64,000 nt of DNA, from contig CM082591.2 in NCBI GenBank assembly GCA_040954595.2, positions 7,068,001 to 7,132,000 of the forward strand. Reading direction: 5' to 3'. The position numbers were made by a program, and so were the translations under genes. This DNA comes from Balanoglossus misakiensis (Eukaryota > Hemichordata). The notes under the pieces were generated by a model. That model was not told where the DNA came from, did not search any database, and saw only the letters and a list, made by a program, of their open reading frames with translations. Below, piece after piece: positions 24,106-36,262 of this stretch; position 1 is the stretch's first letter, and each line of letters opens with the position of its first letter.

Positions 24106-26775
24106 ATTCCGTTGTGATGCCTGAGCGAAAAAGAAAGTTTTCCGGTAGACTCTGTAGATCGACGTTTTGTTCTAAAATAGCCATGGATGCTTCCAAACAC
24201 CGTCTCGCTATTTGCATATTCTGTTGTGATGCGTAGAACGCATAGGCCTGAGCGAAAAAGAAAGTTTTCCGGTAGACTCTGTAGATCGACGTTTTGTTCT
24301 AAAATAGCCATGGATGCTTCCAAACACCGTCTCGTCATTTGCATATTCCGTTGTGATGCGTAGAACACATAGGCCTGAGCGAAAAAGAAAGTTTTCCGGT
24401 AGACTCTGTAGATCGACGTTTTGTTCTAAAATATCCATGGATGCTTCCAAAAACCGTCTCGCTATTTGCATATTCTGTTGTGATGCGTAGAACACATAGG
24501 CCTGAGCGAAAAAGAAAGTTTTCCGGTAGACTCTGTAGATCGACGTTTTGTTCTAAAATATCCATGGATGCTTCCAAACACCGTCTCCTTATTTGCATAT
24601 TCCGTTGTGATGCGTAGAACACATAGGCCTGAGCGAAAAAGAAAGTTTTCCGGTAGACTCTGTAGATCGACGGGTTGTTCTAAAATATCCATGGATGCTT
24701 CCAAACACCGTCTCCTTATTTGCATATTCCGTTGTGATGCGTAGAACACATAGGCCTGAGCGAAAAAGAAAGTTTTCCGGTAGACTCTGTAGATCGACGT
24801 TTTGTTCTAAAATATCCATGGATGCTTCCAAACACCGTCTCGCTATTTGCATATTCCGTTGTGATGCGTAGAACACATAGGCCTGAGCGAAAAAGAAAGT
24901 TTTCCGGTAGACTCTGTAGATCGACGTTTTGTTCTAAAATATCCATGGATGCTTCCAAACACCGTCTCCTTATTTGCATATTCCGTTGTGATGCGTAGAA
25001 CACATAGGCCTGAGCGAAAAAGAAAGTTTTCCGGTAGACTCTGTAGATCGACGTTTTGTTCTAAAATATCCATGGATGCTTCCAAAAACCGTCTCGTCAT
25101 TTGCATATTCCGTTGTGATGCGTAGAACACATAGGCCTGAGCGAAAAAGAAAGTTTTCCGGTAGACTCTGTAGATCGACGGGTTGTTCTAAAATTTCCAT
25201 GGATGCTTCCAAACACCGTCTCCTTATTTGCATATTCCGTTGTGATGCGTAGAACACATAGGCCTGAGCGAAAAAGAAAGTTTTCCGGTAGACTCTGTAG
25301 ATCGACGTTTTGTTCTAAAATATCCATGGATGCTTCCAAACACCGTCTCGCTATTTGCATATTCCGTTGTGATGCGTAGAACACATAGGCCTGAGCGAAA
25401 AAGAAAGTTTTCCGGTAGACTCTGTAGATCGACGTTTTGTTCTAAAATATCCATGGATGCTTCCAAACACCGTCTCGCTATTTGCATATTCCGTTGTGAT
25501 GCGAGAACACATAGGCCTGAGCGAATAAGAAAGTTTTCCGGTAGACTCTGTAGATCAACGTTTTGTTCTAAAATATCCATGGATGCTTCCAAAAACCGTC
25601 TCGTCATTTGCATATTCCGTTGTGATGCGTAGAACACATAGGCCTGAGCGCAGAAGAAAGTTTTCCGGTAGACACTGTAGATCGACGTTTTGTTCTAAAA
25701 TATCCATGGATGATTCCAAACACCGTCTCCTTATTTGCATATTCCGTTGTGATGCGTAGAACACACAGGCCTGAGCGAAAAAGAAAGTTTTCCGGTAGAC
25801 TCTGTAGATCGACGTTTTGTTCTAAAATATCCATGGATGCTTCCAAAAACCGTCTCGCTATTTGCATATTCTGTTGTGATGCGTAGAACACATAGGCCTG
25901 AGCGAAAAAGAAAGTTTTCCGATAGACTCTGTAGATCGACGTTTTGTTCTAAAATATCCATGGATGCTTCCAAACACCGTCTCGTTATTTGCATATTCCG
26001 CTGTGATGCGTAGAACACATAGGCCTGAGCGAAAAAGAAAGTTTTCCGATAGACTCTGTAGATCGACGTTTTTTCTAAAATATCCATGGATGCTTCCAAA
26101 AACCGTCTCGCTATTTGCATATTCTGTTGTGATGCGTAGAACACACAGGCCTGAGCGAAAAAGAAAGTTTTCCGGTAGACTCTGTAGATCGACGGGTTGT
26201 TCTAAAATATCCATGGATGCTTCCAAACACCGTCTCCTTATTTGCATATTCCGTTGTGATGCGTAGAACACATAGGCCTGAGCGAAAAAGAAAGTTTTCC
26301 GGTAGACTCTGTAGATCGACGGGTTGTTCTAAAATATCCATGGATGCTTCCAAACACCGTCTCGCTATTTGCATATTCCGTTGTGATGCGTAGAACACAT
26401 AGGCCTGAGCGAAAAAGAAAGTTTTCCGGTAGACTCTGTAGATCGACGTTTTGTTCTAAAATATCCATGGATGCTTCCAAACACCGTCTCCTTATTTGCA
26501 TATTCCGTTGTGATGCGTAGAACACATAGGCCTGAGCGAAAAAGAAAGTTTTCCGGTAGACTCTGTAGATCGACGTTTTGTTCTAAAATATCCATGGATG
26601 CTTCCAAACACCGTCTCGCTATTTGCATATTCCGTTGTGATGCGTAGAACACATAGGCCTGAGCGGATAAGAAAATTTTCCGGTAGACTCTGTAGATCGA
26701 CGTTTTGTTCTGAAATATCCATGGATGCTTCCAAACACCGTCTCGTCATTTGCATATTCCGTTCTGAAGCGCAGA
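24106..26775. repeat. 127-bp satellite array, about 21 copies
   Basis: The unit contains GCCTGAGCGAAAAAGAAAG, CGGTAGACTCTGTAGATCGA, ATATCCATGGATGCTTCC and TATTTGCATATTCCGTTGTG, with a 127-base period and few differences between copies. Variant positions (GTTTTG versus GGGTTG; CTCGCTA, CTCCTTA, CTCGTCA) recur in mixed order, as from unequal exchange. The first unit lacks 14 or so bases, and the last diverges at 26760-26790. Each unit includes the octamer ATTTGCAT. Open frames on both strands rotate because 127 is not a multiple of 3, so they are not taken as genes. Confidence 0.97.
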
Positions 26776-26943
26776 ACACATATGATTGAGTGATTCACGA
26801 AACAGCGTTGTAGAGATTTTACCGTCTTTCGTTTCTCCTACTACCCTTCCTTATACTCCGCTCTACTCTTGTATTTAGCTCGTTTTATCGGACCAGTAGA
26901 ACCTCATACCTCGTATACATATATAATATGTACAAAATACTAG

Positions 26944-27008
26944 CCCGGAGACCAGGGCGTCGAAAAGAGACGGCGTTGTATTCTAGAATCGACGCCCTGG
27001 TCTCCGGG
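26944..27008. other. Perfect 20-bp inverted repeat (hairpin), 25-base loop
   Basis: CCCGGAGACCAGGGCGTCGA at 26944-26963 is exactly complementary to 26989-27008. GC-rich stems stand out in AT-rich surroundings. It could be a miRNA-like fold, a TE end pair or a cruciform; nothing in the sequence decides this. Confidence 0.8.
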
Positions 27009-27014
27009 ATAACC

Positions 27015-27078
27015 AAATACATACATACATACAGACAGACAGACAGGCAGGCAGACAGACAGACAGACAGACAGACAT
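27015..27078. repeat. (CATA)n(CAGA)n microsatellite
   Basis: Short tandem CATA units followed by CAGA/CAGG units, immediately after the hairpin. Confidence 0.9.
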
Positions 27079-28149
27079 GTACTCCTAAATTTTATTCTCA
27101 GAAATATTGGTTCAGTGACTTTGAATTGATCCTAGGTCAAGTTTCAATTTTGGGAGTTAACAATCATCTCCATCATGGCACTTTATACAAATATTTACAT
27201 TCCATTACATGAAATATGTAACACACAACGAAAGGTTCACGCCTCTTCTTTAGTAAACTGGTATTTATGAGTAAATCACCTTTCACTGCCTATGTTGTAA
27301 ATAATTCAAGGTAAAATTCTTTGTTGGATAATAATAAACGATTCAAGCAGACCTCTCTTGAATACCTTGTAAACATCAATTCTTCTATATTCTTCCGTTT
27401 TCTGTACTCTTGTATTCTGTGCGTAATATTCACAATCAAATTAAATTAAAATCCACCCATAAAACATAATACTGATAACAATTTTGTTCAAAGCATTTGC
27501 AAAATCGTGAGTTTATCATGGAAGTCAAAATACAGCTTCTACGGCTTAGCTGGATACTCTGTTGATTTCACAATACATAAAATAAGTTTAAATTTTTCTC
27601 CCCATAATGTATGAACTGAAATTATAACACCAGTGAAAGCAACTAATATTTTACCCAACACAATACAACAATATATAACAGAACTTCGGGTCATGTTATG
27701 TACTGTCAGTCATTCAATTGACAGTTTCTGTGGACTTCAGAGCACAACGCCAGAAATCCGAATTGTTTGTCCATGTAAGTATTATACAATGAATATTATT
27801 TGGGTGTAAACTTACATGAAATTAAGTGCGAGTCAAGATTAAAGCCCCTATAGCTGCCAAATTTCACATAATTTTTTTCCACAGTAAAATACTTCAAATA
27901 TATTCCCTATCCTCTAAAATCCTCACCATTAAGCTATATTTACTTGCATTTGCATCAGTTTGTCATCTCTTGGCGACGTATACCACGATAATTGTGTACT
28001 GTTTGTATGGGGGCTGATTAAATCGGTGCTGCACCTGTTTAATATATTCAAATTGCAACATGCAGTCACAATCGGGCATCGATAAAGTGTTCATGTATAC
28101 CTATCAGTAAGCTTATTTAGATGGACCAATCTAAGTTGGAAAATAAAAT
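27079..28149. other. Intergenic, AT-rich, nothing recognised
   Basis: No splice-bounded open frame, long repeat or inverted ends are visible between the satellite region and the LINE fragment downstream of the lipid-transfer gene. Confidence 0.5.
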
Positions 28150-28530
28150 CATGCAAAAGTGGCAGCCCCAGAGGCTTTAAAGAATTGAAATTATTATTAT
28201 TATTATTATTAAGAATTGTTTAAAATGCGCTACACATACGTCTCAGCACATTGTACATAGCTAAAAGAGTAGATTAAAAAATACAAGGCTGGTAAAAATA
28301 ATTAAAAAGACACAATCACACGAACACATTACACATAAAACTGAGTAAAAAGGTATGTTTTCAAATTACGCTTAAAAATATTGACACTTCTGGCGGTAAA
28401 TTGTTCCATAAAATGGGTGCACAAACTGAAAAAGCTCTCTGTCCATAAGTTTTGTTAAATTTAGCACGAGGATGAGTTAAAAAGAATTGAACACTCGAGC
28501 GCAGTTCTCGAGCTGGTTCATCTAAATGTA
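28150..28530 (-). mobile_element. LINE 3' fragment (CR1/L2-like C-terminus) with (ATT)n tail
   Basis: Minus-strand translation with a small frame slip gives FNKTYGQRAFSVCAPILWNN followed by LP, then a KRNLKTYLF-type tail. This is the usual C-terminus of CR1/L2/Rex1-like polyproteins (same motif at 43800-43860). The (ATT)n run at 28189-28212 marks its 3' end. It starts within about 10 bases of the stop codon of the lipid-transfer gene, so it probably forms that gene's 3' UTR (inference). Confidence 0.75.
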
Positions 28531-28532
28531 AA

Positions 28533-30257
28533 TCACCACAATTTTAATAGACCGTACATTGCATAGAGCTCTTGGATTTCATCATAGATAATTTGAATAG
28601 CTGCTACAACTGGAGTGATCAGTTCGACAACTCTTTCAGGATGCTGTTTACACAAAGTCTCCATCAACGCTCTCCTTCCCGGCAAAGTATACACTGCAAT
28701 GTGAGCCATCTTGCGTATGATCCACATGTGATGTTTAGCGAGCGTTCTGTCGTACACTTCAATGGCGAGCACCGCAACCTTCTTCGAATCGTCACTGTCT
28801 CGAAACCGTCGCATAAACTCCATGATGAATTCCAGCGGCCGGTGTAGTCGCATTAACGTTTTGCATCCTGAATGCAAACCATGGTGTGATTTGCCTTTTG
28901 CTATGTTGTGTTCAACTTCGTATTTCATCATGGACTGTACCGTCCTGTAGTGATCACCATGATCGGATTTTTGATGTTGTTCAAGTGTGTGGATTTTGTC
29001 CCGTAGATCTTTAGCAACAAAAGCGAAAATAGGTCCGAGTAGGTCAAAGAAACTGAAAATTAAACAAAATTCAAAAGTTGTTGATGCAGAACAAAGCAGA
29101 ATCGTGCAATCATTGAAGGAAATCCATATGCGTGACAGGCTAAGCGTATTTGCATATTTTTCATGGGTTATAGCTCATAAAAACTGTCAACAGATGACAA
29201 ATTTTCGACTCTGCTCCTGATTGTTTATCAACTGATGCAAAGTACAAACAATAGCTATGCAAATACGCCTAGTCTGTCGCCCAGTAACACCAATTGGAAA
29301 ATGGTATCACCCACACCAAGGTGGGCGGAAGTTGGTCTTGGCACTTTTTTCCCCATGATTCAAATTACAGTAAATGCCATATTGGAAATTCTGCCAACTT
29401 TCCCTCGTTTTTGTAAAAACGCCCAGTGACACCAATTGGAAAATGGTATCACCCACACCAAGGTGGGCGGAAGTTGGTCCTGGCGCTTTTTTTCCCATGA
29501 TCCAAATTACAGTAAATGCCATATTGGTGATTCTGATAACTTTCCCTCGTTTTTGAAAGAAAAAAAGAACGCGCGACTTATACATGGTGAAAATGTTTGT
29601 TTCTGAAAGAGTGACCTCAAAGCTACCAAATTATGTAGAAATCAGCTAGACCGGTGAAAACAAAGTGTAAATGTACACTAGTGTTCTGTTGACATTGTAT
29701 TGGGCCACACTATAGGTGGGTTATACAACACGCAGTATGAATGTCGTCAGCGAGACTTCTTTCACCTGGTAATAAAGTGTCTCGCTTGGGATTTATGGAT
29801 CTTTTGAATTGAAATGCCAGGCGAGCGCACCTAGGACTCTACCATTCTCTGGTAGCGATGGTGAGCATTAAGGTTAACATTAGCGTTAGGGTATGGTTAT
29901 GATTTTATTCAAAATGACCCTATTTAAAACCAAAACTTGATTTAATTCATAAAACTAAATCACTTTAGTCATTTAAAAAACAGTCATAACAGTAACGCCA
30001 ACCCTAACCCCAATGCTAACCTACGTCGCCAGAGAATGGTATAATCCAAGGTGCGCTCGCTTGGCATTTCAATTCAAATGATCCGGATATTTATTACACA
30101 TGTACAATATACTTTTGAGCAATAAAAGATTAACTTACCGGGCCAGTTCAGAATATGCCGCTAAGTACTTATCAAGAAATACAATGTTCTCCTTGGGGTG
30201 ACTAGCCTTAGCTTCTTCAAGAACAACTGTCAGATCGAATGCATTGACGCCTCCCAT
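28533..30257 (-). CDS. CPTP: Ceramide-1-phosphate transfer protein (GLTP fold), two exons, 212 aa
   Basis: Exon 1 is 30257-30139 and exon 2 is 29052-28533. They join in phase (Arg40 split by the intron) into a 212-residue protein, close to the 214 of human CPTP. The family carries ceramide-1-phosphate between membranes in the cytosol. The whole product is a GLTP all-helical domain: FDLLGPIFAFVAKDLRDKI with Asp55 and Lys59 at the headgroup-binding positions, SGCKTLMRLHR with Arg108 (family Arg at residue 104 is Lys here), and LAKHHMW with His148. The C-terminus ELYAMYGLLKLW matches the family's short LL-x-L ending. ATG 30257 is chosen because it gives the family length and is followed by a proper donor. 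No damage is seen. Confidence 0.93.
29278..29568. repeat. Direct duplication, ~145 bp unit, two copies
   Basis: Units 29278-29422 and 29423-29568 share CACCAATTGGAAAATGGTAT, CCCACACCAAGGTGGGCGGA and ATTCAAATTACAGTAAATGC-type sequence with few changes. They lie in the intron of the lipid-transfer gene. Confidence 0.9.
29798..30085. mobile_element. MITE-like element, 36-bp inverted ends
   Basis: GAATTGAAATGCCAGGCGAG at the left is mirrored by CTCGCTTGGCATTTCAATTC at the right, and the arms continue through CCATTCTCTGG. The internal part has GGTTAACATTAGCGTTAGGG and its approximate complement, so nearly the whole element folds back. It ends about 50 bases downstream of the donor of exon 1 of the lipid-transfer gene. 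Confidence 0.8.
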
Positions 30258-33200
30258 TTCCTGTGTGGTAACAGTGCAATGACCACTCTCTAAAAATAAG
30301 TACTAGTTGTCCGCTCGAAAGGTGCCGCTGCTGTGACGTCTGTAACGTGGCCTTTGTCACAAATCCGAAAATTCGCAACGCTCTTATGTTCAAAAGTGAT
30401 CGATTTTACAGTGTGTCGTCACTAAACGACACGTTCTACCGTCACAAACGCCACCTATTATAAAACAACTTCTCTTTGACCTCACTACCCATACTTATAA
30501 TGGCTGTGCCGATATTCAAATACCAGTGAAATTGGCAACTGCATTTATCTGCTATAATATGGGACGGGGGTGTCGTTTGGCGATAACGTTGAGACGCATA
30601 TAAACATTCCATAATTTGGGACAATGATCACTTTGATGAAAGCAATGGAAATGTCATTTATGAGCATATATTTCTTACGTTTTTTTTTTATTTCACTTTT
30701 AATCAAAGCAGCCCCTCTTTCAACAAATGGGACGTCCCATTCAATGACAACAAATGCAACCTGTTGATTTCGTAATGGCGATGTGTACACTGTGTGCTGT
30801 GCCCGGCCCCATAGCCTTCTACATTCTAAACTTTGCGGTGGTGCTCTCTTGTGTTGACGGCATAGCCATTCCTCCTAATCATATTGTCAGTATATAACAA
30901 GAACACGTGCCACTGAAACTTATCTTAAAATTAAAATGAAAAACAATATGCTTTGTTTTCTATGCTGCTGACAGATTGATACACGTCCATTTCTTATATC
31001 CATAGAGCACATGTATTCCATGTATAACATTCTTGTTCAAAATGCTTATGTAACCGAATTCTGATATACATGTACAATGTCGATGTCATAGATATACATG
31101 ATATGAAAAAAGACATGAATAAATTTACTGCAAATAAATTGAAATATCAGATAAGGTTGAAATTCTATTCACAACCGACCATACATGTACGGTCCAATAT
31201 GAAAGCAGCTGTCTGTGACCAACTCCATAATTGCGCCCCCCAAACACCACCACCACTACCTAGGTTGTTATGTGAAAATTTTCTTATGTGGAAGGGGGAC
31301 ACCCCCTGCCAAACCCACCCCCTCCATTCTTCGCCACATTGCATTTATTCGCTGGTTTGTCTAGTGTACCAGGGCAGATCAGACTTCTTCCCACCCCACC
31401 CCCGATGCTTACTTTGAGTAGAGTGCCAAAATTAAAATTTGTCCTGCCTAACATCGAGTTAATTTGCTTTTGAGTTCATTAAAATGCAACTTTGAGCACC
31501 GTATTTCACAAAAAATTCTTATGTGGGAGGGGGACACCCCCTCCCATACCCACCCACCCCCGCCACTTTTCTTGTTTTACCAATTCTAACAACTATTGTA
31601 TTGACTTGTCATTTTAATTTATTCATAGATTTCTTTATTGCAACAATATACTATTATATACTTCAATTACTTTAAGAAATTTATAATTGATGTGCGAGCC
31701 TCATTCCCTTTATTGCATACAGAGTATATAGGATCAGGACGGCGAAAGTTTTCGGCGTGGGAGGGGGGGGGTCATCATATTTTTGGGCCTGTCAAAGGGG
31801 GGGGGGGGGTCATCATTTTTTGGTCCTGGGTGAAGGGGGGGGGGGTCGGCCTGATTTTGAAAACCGATGACACAAACTTGCCAACCCCCCCCCCCCCCCC
31901 AGCTGTAAAAACTGAACGGTCCCTTAGGTATGTGCAGTCTCAGCTCTAATGGCAAACGCCATGTTTTATATATGTTTTATACAAGGATGGTTTATATCTA
32001 CACATGGCACCTAGAGACGCTATATTGTTTTGTTGGAACTCAATTGGAACACTGCCAAAGCATCATCACAGGGTCATTCGACACACCCTTTTGACCATAT
32101 ATAAGCCACAGTGGTGTTGAGAATCAAATCTTTCCATGTCACTGGGCAGTTCTAGCTGGTTGTACTTAGATCACTGTTCCACATGCAGTCACAGGGCTTC
32201 TGAAAACCATGGCAACAAACTCAAAAACTGCTTTGACATCATGATATCAACATTATGAATAACCTGCTTAAGTTTGTAAATAAGTTACCAAGGAAACCAT
32301 GAAAATTAGGTACTATTAACACCTGAAGTTGCAGTGAGGATTTTGAAGAGTATAAACACCTTTAGAAGTAAAACGACAGACGACATGCCCCAATAAATTA
32401 ATCCTCATTCATACTAGCTGTTGCATTCTATTGTTGACATGCATACAATGATAAGTAGTCTCCTTTTTTGTATCACAAACTGGTGATAGCGAACGTTGGT
32501 GATAGCGAATGAACTTTGACCGTGTCCTGACTGTGTCAATAAGTACCTGGGTACAACACAGATATCACATGACAACCCACACGTAGTACTCCTGTACGCC
32601 CATAACTGAACTCCGGGATTTTCTGCTGATTTTGCCTGATAAGAATCAACTTTCTCCAAAATTTGTGGATCTGTGCATTTATTAATCTACCTGGAAACAA
32701 GCCGTGTCCTGTGGGAGGTTCAGCTGCTCTGTTACAGCTGTCAACAGGTATGTTCTTGTATTGAAGTTGATCATTTCAAAAGTGCAGGTCCGATTAGTCC
32801 AACCCTAAAATTCAACGCACTCTATAGTTCAGACATTTCTTGACTTGAATATCTGAACAATTAATTTCCTTTGCTTCATACACTCCAAACTTCTGTCTTA
32901 ATGTATGTACACTGTTGAAGGCATTAGAACTTTCATATATGAACTTCCATTTGTTCAACATCCCTGGCAGAATAATCCCTCATTTTGTAATTCTGTCGAC
33001 CACTGTATGAGAATTATTATTTATAGTCAGGCCAGTGGTTCCGTTAACGCAAAATCCTGCATATTTTACGCCTTTCTGACCATAATTACGCAAAGACAAG
33101 GATGGACGCGTACACCAGTACGTATTGACTCTAGCCACTAGAGATAAGGAAATTGTATAGGCAAGGTTTACAAGCTAAAAATAACTGGACGCGCACGTAA

Positions 33201-33707
33201 CTTTACATTAACGCACAGAAATGACTTGCAATTTTCACTCAGGCAACATTACAGATTAAACTTTGCAACATTGTACGGTGGTGTTCTGTTACAGGCTTTC
33301 AACTTCCTATGCAATTTTGATACATTTTACGCAAAGTAAATGCTGAATGCATATTGAAGTACACATAGAAAAAAAATCTAACGGAACCTCTGGTCAGGCC
33401 AATTAACTCCAACTATTCTGTCAATCACAGTAGGACATGATGCAACATGCAGACTATGGATAATATTTAATCCTTCATGTTGTGGCCTGGCTTTACACTG
33501 ACTGTGACCTCATTTGACCTTTAGGGAGCTGCTTTACAATCATGTCATATCACGTAGTATACCGGTAGAGTATGCAGTCATGAATATATGTCACAATACT
33601 AATTACATACATGTACTGTCAAGTTTTCCCTGAAACAAATTTCACCATCACCTACCGGTACAGCAGTATTATACCGTACTGTATACTGGTATACTTCTTC
33701 CCAGCAG
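30258..33707. other. Intergenic region between divergent genes, with GC-skewed TE fragments
   Basis: The lipid-transfer gene (minus) and the glycosyltransferase-NHL gene (plus) are divergent across about 3.4 kb. The segments 31225-31560 and 31745-31905 contain runs of G or C and a TATGTGGGAGGGGGACACCC block also found inside the 57903-58682 element, so they are probably fragments of the same family. No exon or promoter motif is certain. Confidence 0.5.
31225..31905. mobile_element. Fragments related to the 780-bp element at 57903-58682
   Basis: Shared blocks: GTGGGAGGGGGACAC followed by CCCTCCCA.ACCCACCC, and ATGCAACTTTGAGC / ATGCAGCTTTGAGC. The block occurs twice here, at about 31285-31320 and 31525-31555. 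Poly-G runs follow at 31760-31850. No intact inverted ends are seen. Confidence 0.55.
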
Positions 33708-33717
33708 GAATGTAATT

Positions 33718-36262
33718 ATGTCAGAACCATCTGCAGCACTGGTTGTATTGAAATCATGGGACAAGGAGGCAAAGACCTCCCAACCAACTCAAGCTATAAT
33801 CAAACATCTCATAGAAAACACACTCCAGTCTGAGAATGTTTCAAAATTCCTCTGTACTACCCTTGAAGTTGAAGTTAGTGAAGAACAAGAGAAAGATGCA
33901 GAGAGTGTTGACGCTACTTTGATCCCAGCTGTAAGAGACAAGAGATTGGATCCTCATGAAGACCCCCCTGGAGTACACTGGTTTGCCAGCCACAGTATCC
34001 ACTTCCCAGAGCTGAAAGAACTGAAAAACATCCAACATGTAGTCGGATATTCTCCACAGACACACAATGCAGCCAAAGCAATTCATGAAAATCTCTTCCC
34101 TGAAGCCAAACTTCATCAACTCCAACTTCCCAATCCACCACCTGTGGCAGCATTAATGGTCATGCAAACCTGGCAGACAGAATCAGAAGATCAGACAACA
34201 ACACCAACTCATCAGCTTGTCACTAAATTTCGAGAAGAAACCCTGAAGTCGGAGAAAGTTTCTCAATCCTACTTTACTACACTTGATGTTGAAGTGAGTG
34301 AAGAACAAAAGAAAGATGCAGAGAAATTTAATGTTACTTTGATCCCAGCTACAAAAAGCGAGTGGTTGGATCCTCATGAAGACCCCCCTGGAGTACACTG
34401 GCTTGTTAACCATAGCATTTACTTCCCAGGACTGAAGGAACTGAAAAACATCCAACATGTAGTCGGATATTCTCCACAGACACACAATGCAGCCAAAGCA
34501 ATTCAAGAGAGTCTCTTCCCTGAAGCCAAACTTCATCAACTTCAACTTCCCAATCCACCACCTGTGGCAGCATTAATGGTCATGCAAACCTGGCAGACAG
34601 AATCAGAAGATCAGACAACAACATCAACTAACAAACTCGTCACTGAATTTCGAGAAGAAAAACTGAAGCCAGATGAAGTTTCTGAATTCCACTGTACTAC
34701 CCTTGAAGTTGAAGTGAGTGAAGAACAAAAGAAAGATGCAGAGAGTGTTGATGCTACTTTGATCCCAGCTGTAAGAGACAAGAGATTGGATCCTCATGAA
34801 GACCCCCCTGGAGTACACTGGCTTGTTCACCATGATACATACTTCCCTAGACTGAAGGAACTGACAAACATCCAACATGTAGTCGGATATTCTCCAAAGA
34901 CACAGAATGCAGCCAAAGCAATCCACGAAAGTCTCTTCTCTAAAGCCAAACTTCATCAACTCCATCTTCCAGATCCACCTCCTGGAGTATTATTTGTGTA
35001 TGACGACTGGAACAAAGAAGATTGTGGCTTGACTGGGTTTCACAGAACTCTCGTACAAGATTTCTGTGCAAGAAAAGTCAAAGAAGAAACACCTGTTAAC
35101 GCCTACTCCACCTTTGTTGGTGTCAAAGTCAGTGATGACCAGAAGGCAGATGCTGCCAAGTGTCGGGTTAAATTGATTCCAGCACAACAACAAGAAGAAG
35201 ACAGAACTGCAGAGCCAGAAGAAGATCAGCCACATTTAAAATGGTTGACGAAATATCATGAAACCTAATACCCTCACCTCAGACAGCTACAAAACATCCA
35301 GTATGTTGTTGGTTATGCTCCAAGAACTGGATTTGCTGCTGCAAATATCAGAAAAAAATTGTTTCCTGATGCTAAACTTGTAATGATCAACCATGCCTAT
35401 GAAGAAGGCAACTGTCTGTTGAAACTACCTCCAGGAAAGTTTAGTGAAATGATGCTGAAGCTGGCCAGTGAAGCTGACCTCATATTTTCAATTGGTCCAA
35501 GTATGTATGAGCATTTCAAGAATGAATACCGAGCTACCTTTGAAGGCAGGGAACTACACATGATCCCTCATGAAGAGATTTTTCCCAGACCTGCTGAAGT
35601 CTTTTTCAGAAAAGACCCAACGTTCCTAGATGGAGTGACTACTCACAGCATACTGACATACGGGCAGATTGATACACAAGAAGCCTTGGACAGATGTGAG
35701 ACAATAGCAGCTGCTATTGGAAGTGCAGCAAACATGGTGAAAGACTTTCACAACAAACTTCTGAATTGGTCAATACGGGGAGCAGGTGAGGCTGAACTGA
35801 AGCATATTCTACAGCAGATGAACAGCAATCATGTAATGGCATATCCTCACCCAGATTACTCAGAAAAGACCTTATTGATATCAGTGCATCAATCTCACAG
35901 TTGTCTTCCTGTCTCTGTCTACAAGGACTATCCATATAGCGGTTTAGAATCTATAGCAGTTGGACTACCAACCTATCCTGATGAATATTCCCAGCTTGGA
36001 AAGTTAGTCCAGAAATACTTTCCATACCACGCAGACAGATTTGTAGTGTCACACTCATCTGATAAGATTTCGGAGAAGATAATATGGAGTGTCAAGAACA
36101 GCAGGTCAGCTTTTGAAGAAGCTAAGGAGCTGAAGAAGGCTCTCATGGAGTGTGAAGATGTCTACAAGAGTTACGCCAAATTCAGCAGTTTGTTGACACC
36201 AGACAAAGTAAGGGAACAGGAAGACAGAGTTGACCCATGTGGCAAGGATATAAATCCTGCAG
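33718..36262 (+). CDS. Exon 1: tandem glycosyltransferase-like half-domains and GT-B-like domain, interrupted by TAA
   Basis: Three units start near 33733, 34141 and 34561 with a spacing of exactly 420 bases. Each has EVEVSEEQ.KDAE, DPHEDPPGVHW and NIQHVVGYSP then a KAIHE.LFPEAKLHQL-type end. A fourth, diverged unit starts at 34981 (VLFVYDDWN) and runs through NIQYVVGYAPRTGFAAANI into SEADLIFSIGPS, HSILTYGQID and a PYSGLESIAVGLPT block, which resembles the C-terminal donor-site region of GT4-type glycosyltransferases. The TAA at 35266-35268 replaces the Tyr found at the same place in the third unit (HDTYFPRL versus HET*YPHL). The frame stays open and conserved on both sides. Confidence 0.85.

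Noticed and set aside
24099-26789. A ladder of 95- to 137-codon open frames in the 127-bp array, and the idea of a CRISPR array
   Set aside because: The unit length is not divisible by three, so the frames rotate and are mutual shadows. There are no unique spacers, and the genome is eukaryotic.
33841-34965. Minus-strand open frames of 94-120 codons opposite the repeat exon
   Set aside because: They recur at the 420-base spacing of the coding repeats and are shadows of the sense frame.
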